From assembly GCA_964020975.1 (NCBI GenBank), contig CAXHWN010002425.1, positions 319,501-383,500 of the forward strand: 64,000 bases of DNA, read 5' to 3'. The notes beneath the pieces are model-generated. The model had not been told where the DNA came from and ran no database searches. It saw only the letters and a program-made list of their open reading frames with translations. This document shows, piece after piece, positions 38,225 through 51,940 of the stretch (its first letter is position 1; each line of letters opens with the position of its first letter). The DNA is from Hermodice carunculata. Lineage: Eukaryota; Annelida; Polychaeta; Eunicida; Amphinomidae. The translations under genes and the position numbers were made by a program.

Positions 38225-40700
38225 TTTTTTTTTCTTTTTTAGTTTTTTTTTTTAAGAATGTACAAATACAATATTCTCATCGGCAATTAACAATTAGGAA
38301 GAGGGCTCAGACCTATATAAATCCCTCTCGTGGAAGAATAGGCAACAATTAGCCAGGAAACCAACAGACACACAATCGCTGCACAGTGAGGCAGGGCCCA
38401 CCGACTTGCCGCAATACAAGATTGAGAGGATATCACAGTTGGACAGGGACAGATAGGGGGGCTTAATACGTTCAAAGTAATAAATAATTTTGTTTACTAG
38501 GTACATAATTTAGATGAAGTATTCAGTAAGAAAAACAAATAAATCCTCAGCTGATACCTGTTTGAGTGAATCTTTCAGAGAGCACAATAAAATCTTGAAC
38601 TGCAGAAAAAAATGGGTGTTCTCTGTCAGGGTGCAGTTGGGAGAGCCATACAATACAGTTTGGAATATAGAAGGAGCATACACTGAAATGACACTGTGTA
38701 GTTGGGATCGTATAACAGTATACCTTGGACAAGAAAAAAGAAAAGCCAAACATCCTCATTAGTTGCACCACATTGACATACTGTCTGTTTTATGGGCATT
38801 GCATGGGTTTTGACACCAGTCTTGAACAGATGGATATTCAGCTGACTGCTACCCAAGCGGAGGCGAGTGTGCAATGCAGAACTATATCTCTCACCAAAAT
38901 TGAAATACTCTAGACTCTTATACGACCACCCAAAGTGACCACGTAATCCAAATTTTATATATGGGTACAGATTGCAAATTTCAAATTTCCAAAGGTAGTT
39001 CAATTCACAGGCGTACAGTCGACGGAAAGAAAGAATTAAGGCAGACCATATCTCTGTCGAGTATTATAATGTGTAGGAAATTGATTCACATTATCTGCAA
39101 TAATAGTTTGCAAATAGTTAGGTACTAATTCATGAACTATTTTATACATTAGTGATAATTTGGCTTCTTTAATACGAGAGGCCAGGGTTTGTCATCCAAG
39201 TTGTTCATACAGTTTAGCATTCGATGTGCCATGCATCGCGCCAGTAACTATTCTTGCAGCTGTCAACTGATTTTTTTCAAGTTTATCAGCATCAGTTGAT
39301 TTGCAGCCATATTCTAAAATAGGTCTTATAAAAGAAAAATTAATGTTTTTGTTTTTAAGTTTTGGCGTTCAAGGCGAAACTGGAGGCTTTTCATAATGTT
39401 AAGCAGCTTTCCAGTTTCAGCAGCTAGGTTGTTAACGTGGGCAGACCATCTCATGTCAGAGCGTATAGTAATACTTAAATGTTTGTGGGTATTAACATTT
39501 TGCAGTGTGTGGCGTTGAAAAGTAATAGATGTGTGGTCCGGAAAAACAACCTAAGGTGTAATTGGCATACTATCTGTTGTATGGGCACTAAAAGTTATTA
39601 ACCAGTTGTTTGCTCATTCGTCAATAGACGCAAGATCGGAATTTCAGTAGCAGTTGCAGGATCGTCCACTGTTAAACAAAGAGATGTGTCGTCGGCAAAT
39701 AACTAGATATTACATCTAACAAGGTCAACGATATCATTAATATCGATTAAAAAGAGAAGAGGTGGAAGTACAGAGCTTTGTGGAACTCCAACATTCACTG
39801 TTCCCCAACTAGCAGACTGTCTTGAATCACAACTGCTGACGGTTTGAAAGATAACTAGCACACCATCTCAATAGATCCCCTCAAATTCCATTTTTCTCAA
39901 GCTTGGAAAGTAAGCCAGTGTGCAAGACCTTATCGAAAGCCTTGCTGATGTCCAAGGAAACAAGGACTACCTCTTTGTGCTGAACTACAGCAAGACATAA
40001 CTCGTGATGCATAACAAGTAACTGATGAACAGTAGAGTCGCCCGGTGTAAAACCAGATTGGTTAGCTGATATTAATGGATCGTCCCTAAAGAAGTTGAAA
40101 ACATGCTTGAAAATGACTTTTTCGAATACCGAATACCTTACTAATGCAACTTACCAACGAAACCGGTCGATAATAATCGCAGAGAATTTCAGCGCCTTTC
40201 TTATTTAAAAGTTAAAAATTAGCTTGTTTCCATTTAGTATGAAGCGTATTATTATTGAAAAAAAAAATAAAGCTTTTGCTAATGATTTATGAATGGAAGG
40301 TGCAGCTTCCTTTGAAAGTTTGGCCTTAGTGCCATCGGTTCCGGTGGCCTGAGAAATATCTAAGCTATGTAGAATATCCAGAACTACCTTATCTGAAATT
40401 GCAATTGAACAAATTGTATTCTTGGGATGTAAAATGTAAGAAGAGAAGCACATGTAGACTCAAGTGTGCATTGTTCCAGAAATATGAATTGAAATTTTTT
40501 GCCTTAGACACGTCGTCAGTTATATATGATCATCATTTACTAATATCGAAGGTATTGAGGTTATGTGGTTGCAGTTTAGAAAATACTTGACTGTGCGCCA
40601 CCAACTTTCTTATTTTGATTAAAATTGTTAAAAGAGATACGCAGTTTCTCATGATAATTAAGTTCGGAAGCTCTAAGTTGCTAATTTTTCTTTGAATTTA
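38225..40700 (-). mobile_element. LINE (CR1/Jockey-type), 5'-truncated, degraded
   Basis: A minus-strand non-LTR retrotransposon. From high to low coordinates the frames show the start of the RT (LDISQATGTDG, EAAPSIHKSLAK at about 40310-40400). Next come VSLDISKAFDKVLH (about 39930-39965), GVPQSSVL (about 39780), the catalytic FADDTSLC (about 39680-39705), and a C-terminal 'TRLRLGSSQLNIHLFKTGV…CQCGA' block (about 38780-38880). The element ends with a conserved 3' hairpin (about 38300-38340) and an A-rich tail (T-runs at 38225-38253). Many frame changes and stops make it dead. No endonuclease domain is visible upstream, so it is 5'-truncated. The family encodes an RT that primes on nicked target DNA. 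The clade is inferred from motifs only. Confidence 0.85.
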
Positions 40701-42401
40701 GATAAAATAAGACAAAAAATTGTGAATAATAAAGTGTCATGTAATGAATAAGAAAATTACAAAGTCGTTTATAGATTATCATATGAGCATAATATGAACT
40801 ATAATATCCGATTGTATGATCCTTTACTCTTGATGAGATCAAAACTAAGTGATGATGATGGTGAGAAGGACGTTGGAGTCAGTGATACGGTAAAGACATC
40901 CAAGAATCAGTTTATTGCCACTCATGAAAAAAAAAAAAAAAATAATAAGCACAACGAAAAACAAAAGATGTGAAAATTTTACAACCAAGTCGATAAGTCT
41001 GTTATATGTGTTGGAGCCATTATCATTAGTTAAAGGCTTGCCGTTCAAGTGGTAAAGACTATTAAAAAGCGATCGCACTCGTTTTAAAATACCTTCTTCC
41101 TCGGTAGAACCATGAATCAAAATGTATCTGATGCATAATCACTTTCCCTGTCTCTAGAATTATATACATTGCATAATGAAAACAGAGAGCAACAGCATTC
41201 TTAGTTTACTGGGAACAGGTGATGCAACGGATGCGGATCAGGTAGGCACTTGGCTAGTTCTCATCTTTGCCGAGCCAGATCAAGTTTGCCACAACTGTCA
41301 TCTTACAGGGCACTTGAAATGCCGGTTCACGCCACCACATGCTCATTGTGTGTAAGCTGCAGGGACACATTACCAAGGCCAGCTTCAACCTGTGCCAGTG
41401 CAAGCCCATCCTATGTTTGGGGTCTCAAATAGATCCCCGCTCATGGATTTCCAAAATCAGAGCCCAGGATTAGATGATGCACCTACCTCTATCCTCGAGT
41501 CGAAATTTGCATGTTATTCGCGGTGAGAGGTTTTCAAAGCAGAACGTTTCCGCCATGCCGGCCATCTTCATTCGCACCACAGACACCAGCGAGTAATTTC
41601 GTCCTGAACTTTTGTTATGAGCTTCAAATCTCACAAATTTCTGGACATTGGTGGGTGCGTTTGCTCGTGTAGATCCAGATCCCCACATTTGAAGCTGAGG
41701 CTGTACACTTCATAACGTGAACCTGTGTTTTCTTGCTAATTGAAATATGGAAATATTGTAATAACTACACAACATATTTAAATGAAACTTTGAAAATAGA
41801 GCTTCGAAAAACAAAAACAAAAAAAAAGAAAAAAAAAAAAACAACAACAAAAAAAAACTATACTTGGTTGAAATTTCAAAATTATATTGAAATATCATAA
41901 AATCAAGTTGAATAAACTGTGTAATGTGTTTAAACATAACAGCGTTCCATCGCCGGGCAAAAATGATAAGAAAAATAGAGATGTATAATACTTATAAATC
42001 AGTAATAGTTGCTGTTCGCTCAAACAACACAAACTAACGCTGTCCTATATGTAACATGTTGAGCTAGCACAAAGAACCACAAGTAACCTAATTCTTGTGG
42101 ACTCTATCCGGACAGTGTCACTTGGATGGTACATCCATATCAGTAGCTAGCCACGTGGCATCATGATGACAAACAAAGATGGAATTGAAGACATTATTGT
42201 TAGTTCTGCACTAGCGAAATTCTAAACTTCTTTGTTCATGTTCTTTATAAATTAAGCCATATAATAGGTCGGTGTCACGAAGCAAACACGCCGCATTTGA
42301 AAGTGCAAAGGCCCAAACGCCATACAGCATAATTACACTTCTAACTAAATATAAGTAAAGGTGGAGAGCTTACAATACGAAATATGCAAAGAGAATTGAT
42401 A

Positions 42402-42403
<2 letters not shown>

Positions 42404-42484
<81 letters not shown>
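42404..42484. repeat. (TA)n microsatellite
   Basis: About 80 bp of TA repeat. Confidence 0.97.
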
Positions 42485-42486
<2 letters not shown>

Positions 42487-43354
42487 GGATTTTACAGTGT
42501 TACTTCGCAATCAGTCAATAAATTTTAATTGGTCATCATATAATGTTCCATTGCTTTTGAATAAAAAGTGTTGTTGAGGCTCTGCACTTGGTCATGGCAC
42601 CGTCACAATACAACAGACAACGCATACTTATGTCTGTGTTCCTACACAGGCATCCCGGTTTTCTTAGGCTTGTTTCTTCTTCTTCTTATTTATCGTCTTT
42701 ACCAGCAATCATGTCCGACAGTTTGCCTAGACACTCTTCAACTCAGACACTCCATGCTTTGTATGGTTATATATCCATACATCAGGTCGCCTTATTTCAC
42801 ACAGAATGTTGACAACAAGTAAACCTATGCAAATTAAAGGTCCTGTTGATCGATTGAGTAATACAAATTACAAAGTTAATGCTTAGAGTGGTTAGAAATG
42901 AAATATGGAACCCAACATGTTCATTTTCATTTTCGAATAGTTTATTTTAAGCTCCAAACGTGCGCCACACTTGCTACATGAAAGCGCGCGATTTTTTCTC
43001 CGATTGTGGCCTGATGTGCGAAAGAGTAAGTGACGTCACAAACGCAACCTGCCGGACAGGATGAACATGTTATAAGCCAGAGTGCCTCCAGTTTGCCAAG
43101 GAGTATGGCAAATAAAGCAAAGTGATCCCGCAGAGAATGAATTGATTTTTTTTATGTGCGTGGTCTGATGACGATGAAGAAGAATTAATAACAAAAACTG
43201 AAGCAACAGAGGAAAAGATCATTCACCCTTACGCACATGAGGGGAAGCCCAGAACCCTACTGTCACCAGTACTGTAGGGAGTGCAGTCGTGGTTCAGTCA
43301 GACGATCCCAATTTGCCGTCTGGGCAATGATTATTGGTTACAAAAGGGATATTT

Positions 43355-43357
<3 letters not shown>

Positions 43358-43395
<38 letters not shown>
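43358..43395. repeat. Poly(A) tract inside the THAP element
   Basis: About 37 A residues at an internal position of the element, consistent with a retroposed insertion or replication slippage. Confidence 0.9.
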
Positions 43396-43397
<2 letters not shown>

Positions 43398-43912
43398 TAG
43401 ATTTCATTTAATAAGAACAAGCATGAATGTCGTAAATTGGAATTTGCGTCAGAATGGGCCAGGTCTTGTAGTGTTTCAAGTTCTAGCATTCACTGAAACG
43501 GCTAAGGCATGCCCTTCGGTATGCCTACGGTATAAAAAGTCTAAATTTTCCCTCTCCATATGTGTGGTCTATGGATGATCAGATATTAGTTTGCACATAG
43601 CTTTCAACATCAGAAATCCTACCTTGTAGTAACCTTGCGACGCATGGAGGGCAGTAATTTACGTATCCGGTTTCATTGTCATCAGTACACGTTTTTATGA
43701 TATCCTATATTTCAGACAGTAGCCATTATGTAACAATAGTGAATATTTTCCAGTGACTGACTTATTTTCTGGTCCCATATCAAAGAAAAGGTACAATGAG
43801 ATGGAATTATGTGCACCCGAATCGCATGGGGGGTGGGGGTACTTCCATTTAGGATTCCACCCGGTATATGGAGCGGGAAAGGCCCTGTTTTTCATTACTT
43901 CAAGGATTAGAC

Positions 43913-43943
43913 ACCCCCCCCCCCCCCCCCCAAAAAAAAAAAA
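43913..43943. repeat. C-run followed by A-run
   Basis: About 17 C residues followed directly by 13 A residues. A second C-run of about 17 lies at 44275-44291. Confidence 0.9.
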
Positions 43944-44965
43944 AATGTACAAGGCTGCATTAGGATAGGGGTAACAATTATTTGAGTGAACTGAATGTCT
44001 TGCTCATATTTCAAACAAATGTATAGTTCTTGGATATAGGTTTGAGATATAGGATATAATCCGTATTTTTTTTCGGGGGGAGGGAAGCAATGTTTGTGAC
44101 AAGTAACAATGTGCTTAAAATTGTTTAAAATTAGAATGTTGGTCTCCAAAATGCACCAGGATGCACCAATGCAGCATTCCTTTCAACACATTACAGGATT
44201 AAGAAAGGGTATCTTTTTACATCTGGTGTAAGATTATGATAGGTATTGTATGTTGAGTATGTTCCCCTGCCCCTCCCCCCCCCCCCCCCCCGTCCACCCG
44301 ATTATTGGGAGCTGGCCGTGGACTATCACAAACAGTGGCACATGACTGAAAAAGATGAAAGACCAGCCGCCCACTGATCCTTGCAGCTGCATAGATGAGG
44401 CGTAAATATGGTAGTTGTCCAAACAAATGTTATCTGGTTATGGGATTAAAAACCTCGCAATACACAGTAGCAATTGCACATACACATTACAGTGGGCAGC
44501 TTACTCAACCAGTTATAGACTATTCAACCGTAGACATTGGGTATGGAACAAGATCGGTCCTTGTTTATCTATGTTTTCCACCCTGTTTTCTTCATCAATT
44601 GAATCAAAATAGTCAAGCCCCCTTAACGTTTTGTTACATTGTCACTTTGTAACAATTAACAGAGAGGCGTTGTCATTGTGACATTCGATTGACAATTAGG
44701 TGATACATTGTAACAGTCGTAGTTTTACCAGATATATATTTTGCTGTCATGTAAGCTTTGAAATCATAATCATATTGATATTAATTTGTAAATACTGTTA
44801 ATAAAATAAATCATTGTTCCTGGTTTTATGAGTACTGCTTAATTTGGCCAATTCCATGATCCCTTCCATTGCCCAGCGATGGGAACGCATTTGGCAACAA
44901 CAGTAGCTTTTTCTTGCCACGCCTACCCTGATCAACGTCGTATTTGACAAATCAAGGCTTCTTTT

Positions 44966-45127
44966 CACAATGTGTTCGCTACATAGGCTAGATCGGTTTC
45001 CAGGGCCTTTCCACTTGTCCCTGTAAGTCTTGCCTGCACAGGTCCACGCTCTCCATAATTTCAAGTCTTTTGGGAATGTAAACAAGCTGCAGAAGTTGCA
45101 TTGCTACAAATAACAGCAACACAATGA
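44966..45127 (-). pseudogene. THAP zinc-finger remnant of transposase
   Basis: The minus strand encodes HCVAVICSNAT (C-x4-C), then after one frame change FTFPKDLKLWRAWTCAG, DKWKGPGNRSSLCSEHI. These match the THAP C2CH signature: Cys pair, FPKD, the invariant Trp (RAW), and CSEH. A THAP domain binds short DNA motifs and in P elements recognises transposon ends. The open frame continues past the finger to about 44798 without a known domain. The single frame change between the Cys pair and FPKD means this copy is broken unless an intron lies there. Confidence 0.75.
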
Positions 45128-45552
45128 CCCATACTGGAAGGGGACAGGGACGAAAATAAATACTCCTAAATGCATTTTTAATCCTGTTGATAAAGGGTGG
45201 ATATAATGTGTTTAAACCAAGTAGCACTTGACAGCCATGACTCGCTAGCATCGTCGGAGTCTTCCCTGGCAGGAAGTGGGGTTGCGTTTGTGATGTCAAA
45301 AGCCTTTCGTGCCTTGTGGGTGTCGGAAATGAACGGAAAGCGACGATAGAAGGAGCAGTGAGTTTTTAAAATATAAATGTGAATAAAAGTATTATTTTCA
45401 CATCCACTTTTTTAAAGCGCACTGTAAGATGAGAACAACCCACGAGTCTGCCATATATCAAATTTTAACATGGTCAATCAAGAGGACCTTTAAGGGCGCT
45501 TGAATAGTTCGAAATGTTGAAATCTATGACAGGTAGAAATGCCACTTCAACT

Positions 45553-46560
45553 TTAATTTATAGGTTTGGTTTAAACATATTTTATTTACTGAATTTACAA
45601 AGATAATACAAAAGCAATGATTATATACAATTGGGGAAGAGGGCGAAGCCCTATATAAATCCCTCTCGCAGAAGAGGACACATGTCACAGGTAAGCACAA
45701 GACGCACAAAACCATAAAGAACAGGACAAAAACGCCGACAAGACAAATAGGGGGACAGGTATAATATTCACAGTGTCAATGACAATAATCATATGTATTT
45801 ACACATGTTGCAGAATTTGGTACGTCGCTTGTACCGTATAAAGACAATAAAGTAATATGAATACTTGTGCAGGCGCTTAGCAATCAACCAACATCTGACT
45901 TGAAACGTTCGGTTGAAGAGATCTAATTATGTACGGCTGAGAATATCTCGATATTCTCTGTAAGAGAACAATTAGAGGACCCGTAGAGTATTGTCTGTAA
46001 CGTAAAAGGAGTACACTGTAAGATAACAGTATGAGGTTTGATCGGGGTATAGTGTAATTAGGGCAATGAAAAACGTAATGACAAACATCTTCATCAGGTG
46101 AGTCACAGGAACATTTTGGGGTATTTTTTATGCCAATCTTGAAAAGATGTGAGTTCAATTGGCTACCTTCCAAACGGAGGCGTGTATGCTGAATAGCTAA
46201 AAATCTATTCCCAAAGTTATACAACTAATCAAACGTTACGGCTCTGACTACTGGTTGGGCTATGTTTGATTTCAATTTACGGATAGAGTCTGACTTCCGT
46301 ATTTCGAGACGTAGTTGATTCCATAATCTTATGGTGCAGGAAAAGAGAGATTTATCAAAAAGGTCGGTGTGAATTAATTTATAGGTTTATGCTGTAGGCG
46401 CATCTAATGAGCCACAAGCAAAAGGTTTAGAATTGTTACGGTCACTTAAACGTATACAAAGTGTAACCATTGGCCTAACGCATATATAGTGTAAAGTGTG
46501 CAGCTATACGAAGGTGTACTATCACCATAATCAATTAAATATTTTGTAGAAGTATGATAT
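45553..46560 (-). mobile_element. LINE (CR1/Jockey-type) 3' fragment
   Basis: A 5'-truncated minus-strand copy holding only the C-terminal part of ORF2 and the 3' UTR. Frames show 'HTDLFDKSLFSCTIRLWNQL', LEIRKSDSIRKLKSNI and 'TRLRLEGSQLNSHLFKIGI', then CSCDSPDEDVCHYVFHCP, a C-terminal zinc-knuckle-like block usual in this group. The 3' UTR carries the same pre-tail hairpin as the LINE at 38.2 kb (agggcttcgccct, about 45640-45655). It is interrupted by stops and is a fossil. It is clearly the same or a sister family to the 38.2-kb copy. Confidence 0.85.
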
Positions 46561-46599
46561 ATGTCCGTTTAATGACAACAATGGCGCCACCATGACTTC

Positions 46600-48900
46600 T
46601 TACTGCACAAGACCTCGGTCTGTATAATATTTCTGTTATGGTATCTGAATATATGTACACAAATCCCAATGTAAAGACCACCAGAAAAGTGCATTCACTT
46701 CGTGAGCCTGTGGGGTTGCAATATCAAACATCCACATTATTGTCTACACATATTTGGTACATTGGCGATCATTCACCTACGTCTCTCTCCAAAAAGTGAA
46801 CTTTAAAATATTTCAGTCCATGCCCTCCAAATTATTGTTAATGGAACCGCCGAATATAAGACACAATTTTGTCTTTTCCCATATCAGGCTACATGAACAT
46901 TTTTCATTGAAAGCAATTTCACTCTCTTAATGACAGCTTATTGTGAACCAACTTTAACATGCAGATCAATTTGTCCACCATATCAAACCAAGAGGTATGA
47001 GCCGCACATGAACAAATTTTCATCATTTTTTTTTTCTGTAGTGTGTGGGTGGCGGATGGGTGGGTGGGTGGGTGGTGGAGGTGGTGTTCATTTGATTGCT
47101 AGTTTGTTTTGTTTGTTTGCTTGGAGGGAGGGGGGAGAGCAACTTTTCGACCTAAAACTCAGAAATCCAACTGAATACGACACGAGGCTCATCATAGCCT
47201 GCGTATGGGGACAAGTAATCACTCAGTAGGTCAATATGACTGGAAGCTGTGCATCAGAATGACTCAAAGTAGCTTGACTCTGCATAGATTCAATTGGGAC
47301 CTTGCATTTTCCTCTGTTTCCATCACAAGACTGAGAAAATGGATAAATAAATCACTGTAACCGAGGTATCTCATAGCAGTTTGTCTGTGACTCGTTTTCT
47401 GGGGTGGCTTCGACCACGTAGTGACCCTTGCTGAGCTTGAAAATTAGGCCTAAAAGAAAAATAGTCCCCATGCTAAGTTAGGTGTAGGTCGACGCTGCAC
47501 TGTTTCCCTTATTCCATAAAAAAATCCCTCTCTTGCTCCTTCCAACAGCTTTGTAGTCAAATAAATGAGTACGGCACCTTGTGCGCTATGGCATCGGGCC
47601 CAGTCTTGAGTTTTCCCCTTTTACTAACTGATTTTGTCTTACTTAATCAGCGGCATCTTTGTGGTGATGTCAATCGCATTACTGCACACCGACCGGTCAA
47701 ATTACAAAACGAGTGGTTTTTGTGACGCTAATACAGCAAAAATCTAAATCCGTAAAGTGTGCCACAGCCAGGTGGAATTTTCTGCTGCCGTCAGTTTCCG
47801 GTAATTGGACTTTTTTCGTCGAGAGCGAAAACGCTATGTCCAATGCATGAAAAAAGTTGAGATGGTTGCAAATAGGAGCAGAAGAATACCTTTAAACCTA
47901 AGAACATATGAATGGAAGGGTACAAAACCAAAAAGTAGAGCCACACAATCGGCTATACCGTACCCCCTTGTCCCGCACCATTGAATAATACATGGAGTCT
48001 CATCTTTTAAATTAAAATCATACAGTCAGTTAACTTCCTTTCACAGAGCAAGAGAAACAGTAGATCAATGGCGTCAGTTGTGCACGGGTGAAAATTGCAC
48101 CCTGTGACTGTATTATAAAGTTAAAGAGTAAAGCAGGGGAAGAATACGACCACTGTCTAACCACTAGAAAAACAATTATATCATGACAAAAACTGCAGGT
48201 ATCCTATTTTTTTAAGTGGCTTACTAGCACAGTACGATACAGGAGTCCATGACATTAACACGTGCATAATTCTCTATCCGTAAACAATGCGCGTACATAC
48301 CGGTATATGCTTCTACAGATGATCATTTTCTTCGAAATGATCAATACTAACAATGTGCCTTCTCTTATTTCCATTCTAGAACTAATATGTGCTAAAAGTG
48401 GGCTTTGTGCATCAAAATTTACCTCTACACTCTGTCCTTTCAGCACCTTTTGCTACAAGCAGGAAAGGTACTCATTGACGCAATTGAATGCACCGAGCGC
48501 CTTTCTTAGGCTTCCCCTGTACTTTTTGTGTAAACCCAAAGCAGGCACATGCATGTCTTGTTCCTTCTGACTCTGACTCGACGTTGTACCTATTTTGTAC
48601 CTATTATGAACCTAAACAATATAATGGCCATTGGCCACTGCATAAAAAAAAGCTTAATTTGAAATATTCATTGCCACCAACTCTCAATAAAACTTTGGTT
48701 TCTCCCTGGATTGTCTTTCAGTAAACAGGGATTACATAAAATTAAATCTAGGGAATTGGGAAGAAGAAGCAGACCCTATCTAAACTCGTTTAGCACAGAA
48801 AGGGATGCAAAGCAGAACAGAGAGACCAAAACGAAACTTACTGCAATGGTTCTCCAAGTGATGCTGGGCAGTGCAGTAAGCTAGCGACTAGGCGTTGGAC
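46600..48900. other. No gene recognised
   Basis: AT-rich, with a G-rich simple patch (ggtgggtgggtgg) near 47045-47080. Frames at 46.93-47.23 and 48.26-48.72 kb have no recognisable domains. Confidence 0.45.
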
Positions 48901-48911
48901 ACCATGACTGC

Positions 48912-48917
<6 letters not shown>

Positions 48918-48968
<51 letters not shown>

Positions 48969-48974
48969 AAGAGG

Positions 48975-49012
<38 letters not shown>
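48918..49012. repeat. (GA)n microsatellite
   Basis: Two GA blocks separated by GGGAAAGAGGGAGG. Arg-Glu and Ser-Leu frames are artefacts. Confidence 0.97.
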
Positions 49013-49014
<2 letters not shown>

Positions 49015-49107
49015 ATGGTGAAAATGAATCCAAAGAATCGTGAGGAAACACAGAAAGAGCAGTGTTCTGATGTGGCCGTGTTTCACAATGGTATAATCTA
49101 TCAAATA

Positions 49108-49121
49108 ACACACACACACAC

Positions 49122-49215
<94 letters not shown>
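49108..49215. repeat. Compound (CA)n(TA)n microsatellite
   Basis: A short CA run is followed by about 90 bp of TA. Confidence 0.97.
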
Positions 49216-49217
<2 letters not shown>

Positions 49218-49689
49218 GCGTTACACCATTATATTCAACAGAAAGAAAGATGTTAAAGAGAGCACGAGATATCAGGAAACGCTAAACACATCTTAAGCCT
49301 CTCTGTGCTCGCTTTGTTCGAAATATAATGTTGTAAAGCGAGGTACCGTGCTTGTAGGACAGTGCATATATGAGGTATATTAACCTACAATGTCTTTTTT
49401 CTCTGCTACGAATATCGAAACAAGTGATGGAAAGTCATGGGTATTGCTGTCAAACAAAAACTGGCCAATCATCTGTTTACATTTGAAACTCCCTGGTCTA
49501 TTATTTTTGCGGGTATAGAAATGCATAAAAGGTAATATCCGTGAGAACAGAGCCAATACTGTTACGAACTTACTCAATTGTTCAATACATCACATTTATT
49601 TTAGTATACTGGACTGCACTGAGTATAAACTCATTGAATATTTTATCCAATTACATAGATCATGATTTAGTTTAAATATACTTTATATT

Positions 49690-51460
49690 TTCTACAGCGG
49701 CTGGAGCGTAGGCCACGCCTATATTAACCCCTGTAGCAAAATAATAGAAAAAGGGCCAAAAAAAGGAAGAGAACAAGAAAAAAGACGGAAAACGCACCAC
49801 TGGACAAGAGTTAACATGGACGAACATATATCAGGATAACAACACATGGAATCAGCAGATGGTAAGCCGTGTGGTTACCGGTACCAGCGTATCAAGATAA
49901 TATATATTACCTGCTAAGTGAAACGATTCGTCTTTTGTATAAACGTCTTACCAGCTTCAAAATATTTCCAGCATTTTGTCACCATTCTGCTCCATAGAGT
50001 AATATTCTAACGGTAAAGCAAGTATAAGGGTTAACTATCTTTTGTAAGACGTTTTGTGCTGTAATCAATTGCATTGTAGAAAATAGCGAAAGACATCTTC
50101 ATTGCTCAAGCCATAAGTACAAGATTGAGTTACTGCTTTTCGAATTTTAAATAAGTCTGCATTTAAACTGCTGGATCCCATACGCAATTGAGGAAGTATT
50201 AAATTTTCTTTCTTGTTACCAATGTAAATAAATCATTGATTTTGAAAAAATGTAACATAGAATTGAATACCTCGTCAGAGTCATTTTTGGTTGTTGCAAC
50301 TGGTAGCTTGTTCCTCAGTTTGACAGTGGATGGGAAAAAAAGCTTTGCTAAAAGAAACAGTACGTGGAGGGACGACAGTTAATTTTGAAGGAGAGAGAAC
50401 ATTATATTTAGATCGCTCGGGAACTGTTTTACAACAGATCTTGGAGGTACTGAGTTCACATTTTGTTGACTATTTTATACATAATGATCATTTAAAAAAA
50501 ATCCTTCGGGTAGCTAATGTATCCCATCAACTTTCGTTGCACATTTGCGCATGACTGGTGAAACGTTGTGTACCAGTTAGTGCTCAAGTGGCTGCCAGTT
50601 GCACATTTTCTAAATTTTCTTTATTTTTACCTTAATAATTCGCTAATGCAAGATTTCCATAGTCCAGAATTGATCGTATGAAGTAAAATGTATAAAATTT
50701 CAAAAGAACGTCTTTCCACTTTATATTGAAGACTACGAAGGATGCAAACCATTATCTTTGCTCTGGTGCAGAGAGTATTTTAATGAGAAGACCAAGTTAA
50801 AGCTGATTTTAATAAAAGCCCAAGGTGTTTATTTTCCAATACCTTCCCGATGATTTTCCTTCATATGTTAAGTTATGATGGCACCTCGTTTACCCTTTCC
50901 TACTTACAATCATTCTTTTTCTCTTGACTGAATTCAATGTTTGAAGCCAGTCAGTAGACCATTCAGAATCAGAAACTAAGTCGTCATCTTTAATTTCATC
51001 TGCAGCGGTGTCAGTGTTATCAGCAGTAACGTAAAGTACAGTGTCGTCTGCAAAAAAGACGAAAGTTGGTGTGTATTATATCGACAATGTCACTTAAAAA
51101 ATAGCAAAAAGGAGAGGTCCTAACACAGAACCTTGTGGGACTCCGACTTGATGATTCATCACTTATTACTACACCTTGAGTCCTGTCCTGAGGGTTGCTA
51201 TGCAACCAGGCAAGAAGGTGTCCTCTGATACCTGCTTATGCTAATTTGTGCAATATGGCTGGATGATAAATTCTATCGAATGCCTTGGATATACATGTAT
51301 GACAGAAGACAACACCAAGTCCCTTTTCTTCATCAAGCGCTTTGCAAAATTAATGGTACAAGGAAATCAATTGCCTGATAGCTCCATTGTTAGGCGTATA
51401 AAAAGACTGTCTATCCGAGATTACTAAATTATACCTAAAGTAAATAAAAACATGATTGAA
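49690..51460 (-). mobile_element. LINE (CR1/Jockey-type), second family, 5'-truncated
   Basis: A minus-strand RT. Frames show DRQSFYTPNNGAIRQLISLY (about 51360-51420), then VVFC..ISKAFDR (about 51260-51320). Next are LAWLHSNPQDRTQGVVISDESS with a following GxPQGSVLGP-like block (about 51110-51230), and FFADDTVL (about 51035-51060). The 3' end carries gggttaataTAGGCgtgGCCTA (49700-49740), a hairpin at the same place as in the other two LINEs. Numerous frame breaks make it inactive. The sequence differs enough from the 38.2- and 45.6-kb copies to be a separate subfamily. Confidence 0.8.
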
Positions 51461-51549
51461 AATGGCTCCTCCTATTACTTTGCCAACACAGCTTAATGAT
51501 CAGATTGGAAGAAAACCATTATACATATTGGGTCACAATCAATCAATCA

Positions 51550-51767
<218 letters not shown>

Positions 51768-51940
51768 ACATCCATCCAGTATTTGAGGTAACATATATTC
51801 ACAGGCTATGTACAATGTTACATATGTGAAACATCTAAATTGACCATCATAGTAGAGTGCAATATAGAGATGAACAAGAGGAGCAGCTGTGGTTCAATCA
51901 CGCCATTGGATCCAATGAGACACATTACTGATAACTGAAA

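Larger units (their letters stand above)
42834..45493 (-). mobile_element. P-element-like (THAP) DNA transposon, degraded
   Basis: A 2.66-kb element with inverted ends: ttaaaggtcctgttgat at 42834, and ttaaaggtcctcttgat in reverse complement at 45493. A second inverted motif, tgacgtcacaaacgcaacc (43031-43049) and tgacatcacaaacgcaacc (45298-45280 in reverse), sits 195-197 bp in from each tip. Near the right end a THAP zinc finger reads leftward (44966-45127), as expected for the N terminus of a P-type transposase. No RNase-H-like catalytic core is recognisable in the centre, which holds an A-run and C-runs, so the element looks internally decayed or rearranged. No matching 8-bp target duplication was found. 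It could also be a non-autonomous derivative. Confidence 0.7.

Noticed and set aside
41242-41420. Possible zinc knuckle (VCHNCHLTGHLKC) on the plus strand
   Set aside because: The spacing is C-x2-C-x4-H-x2-C rather than the usual x4 before the last Cys, the frame closes soon after, and no neighbouring retroelement domain was found.
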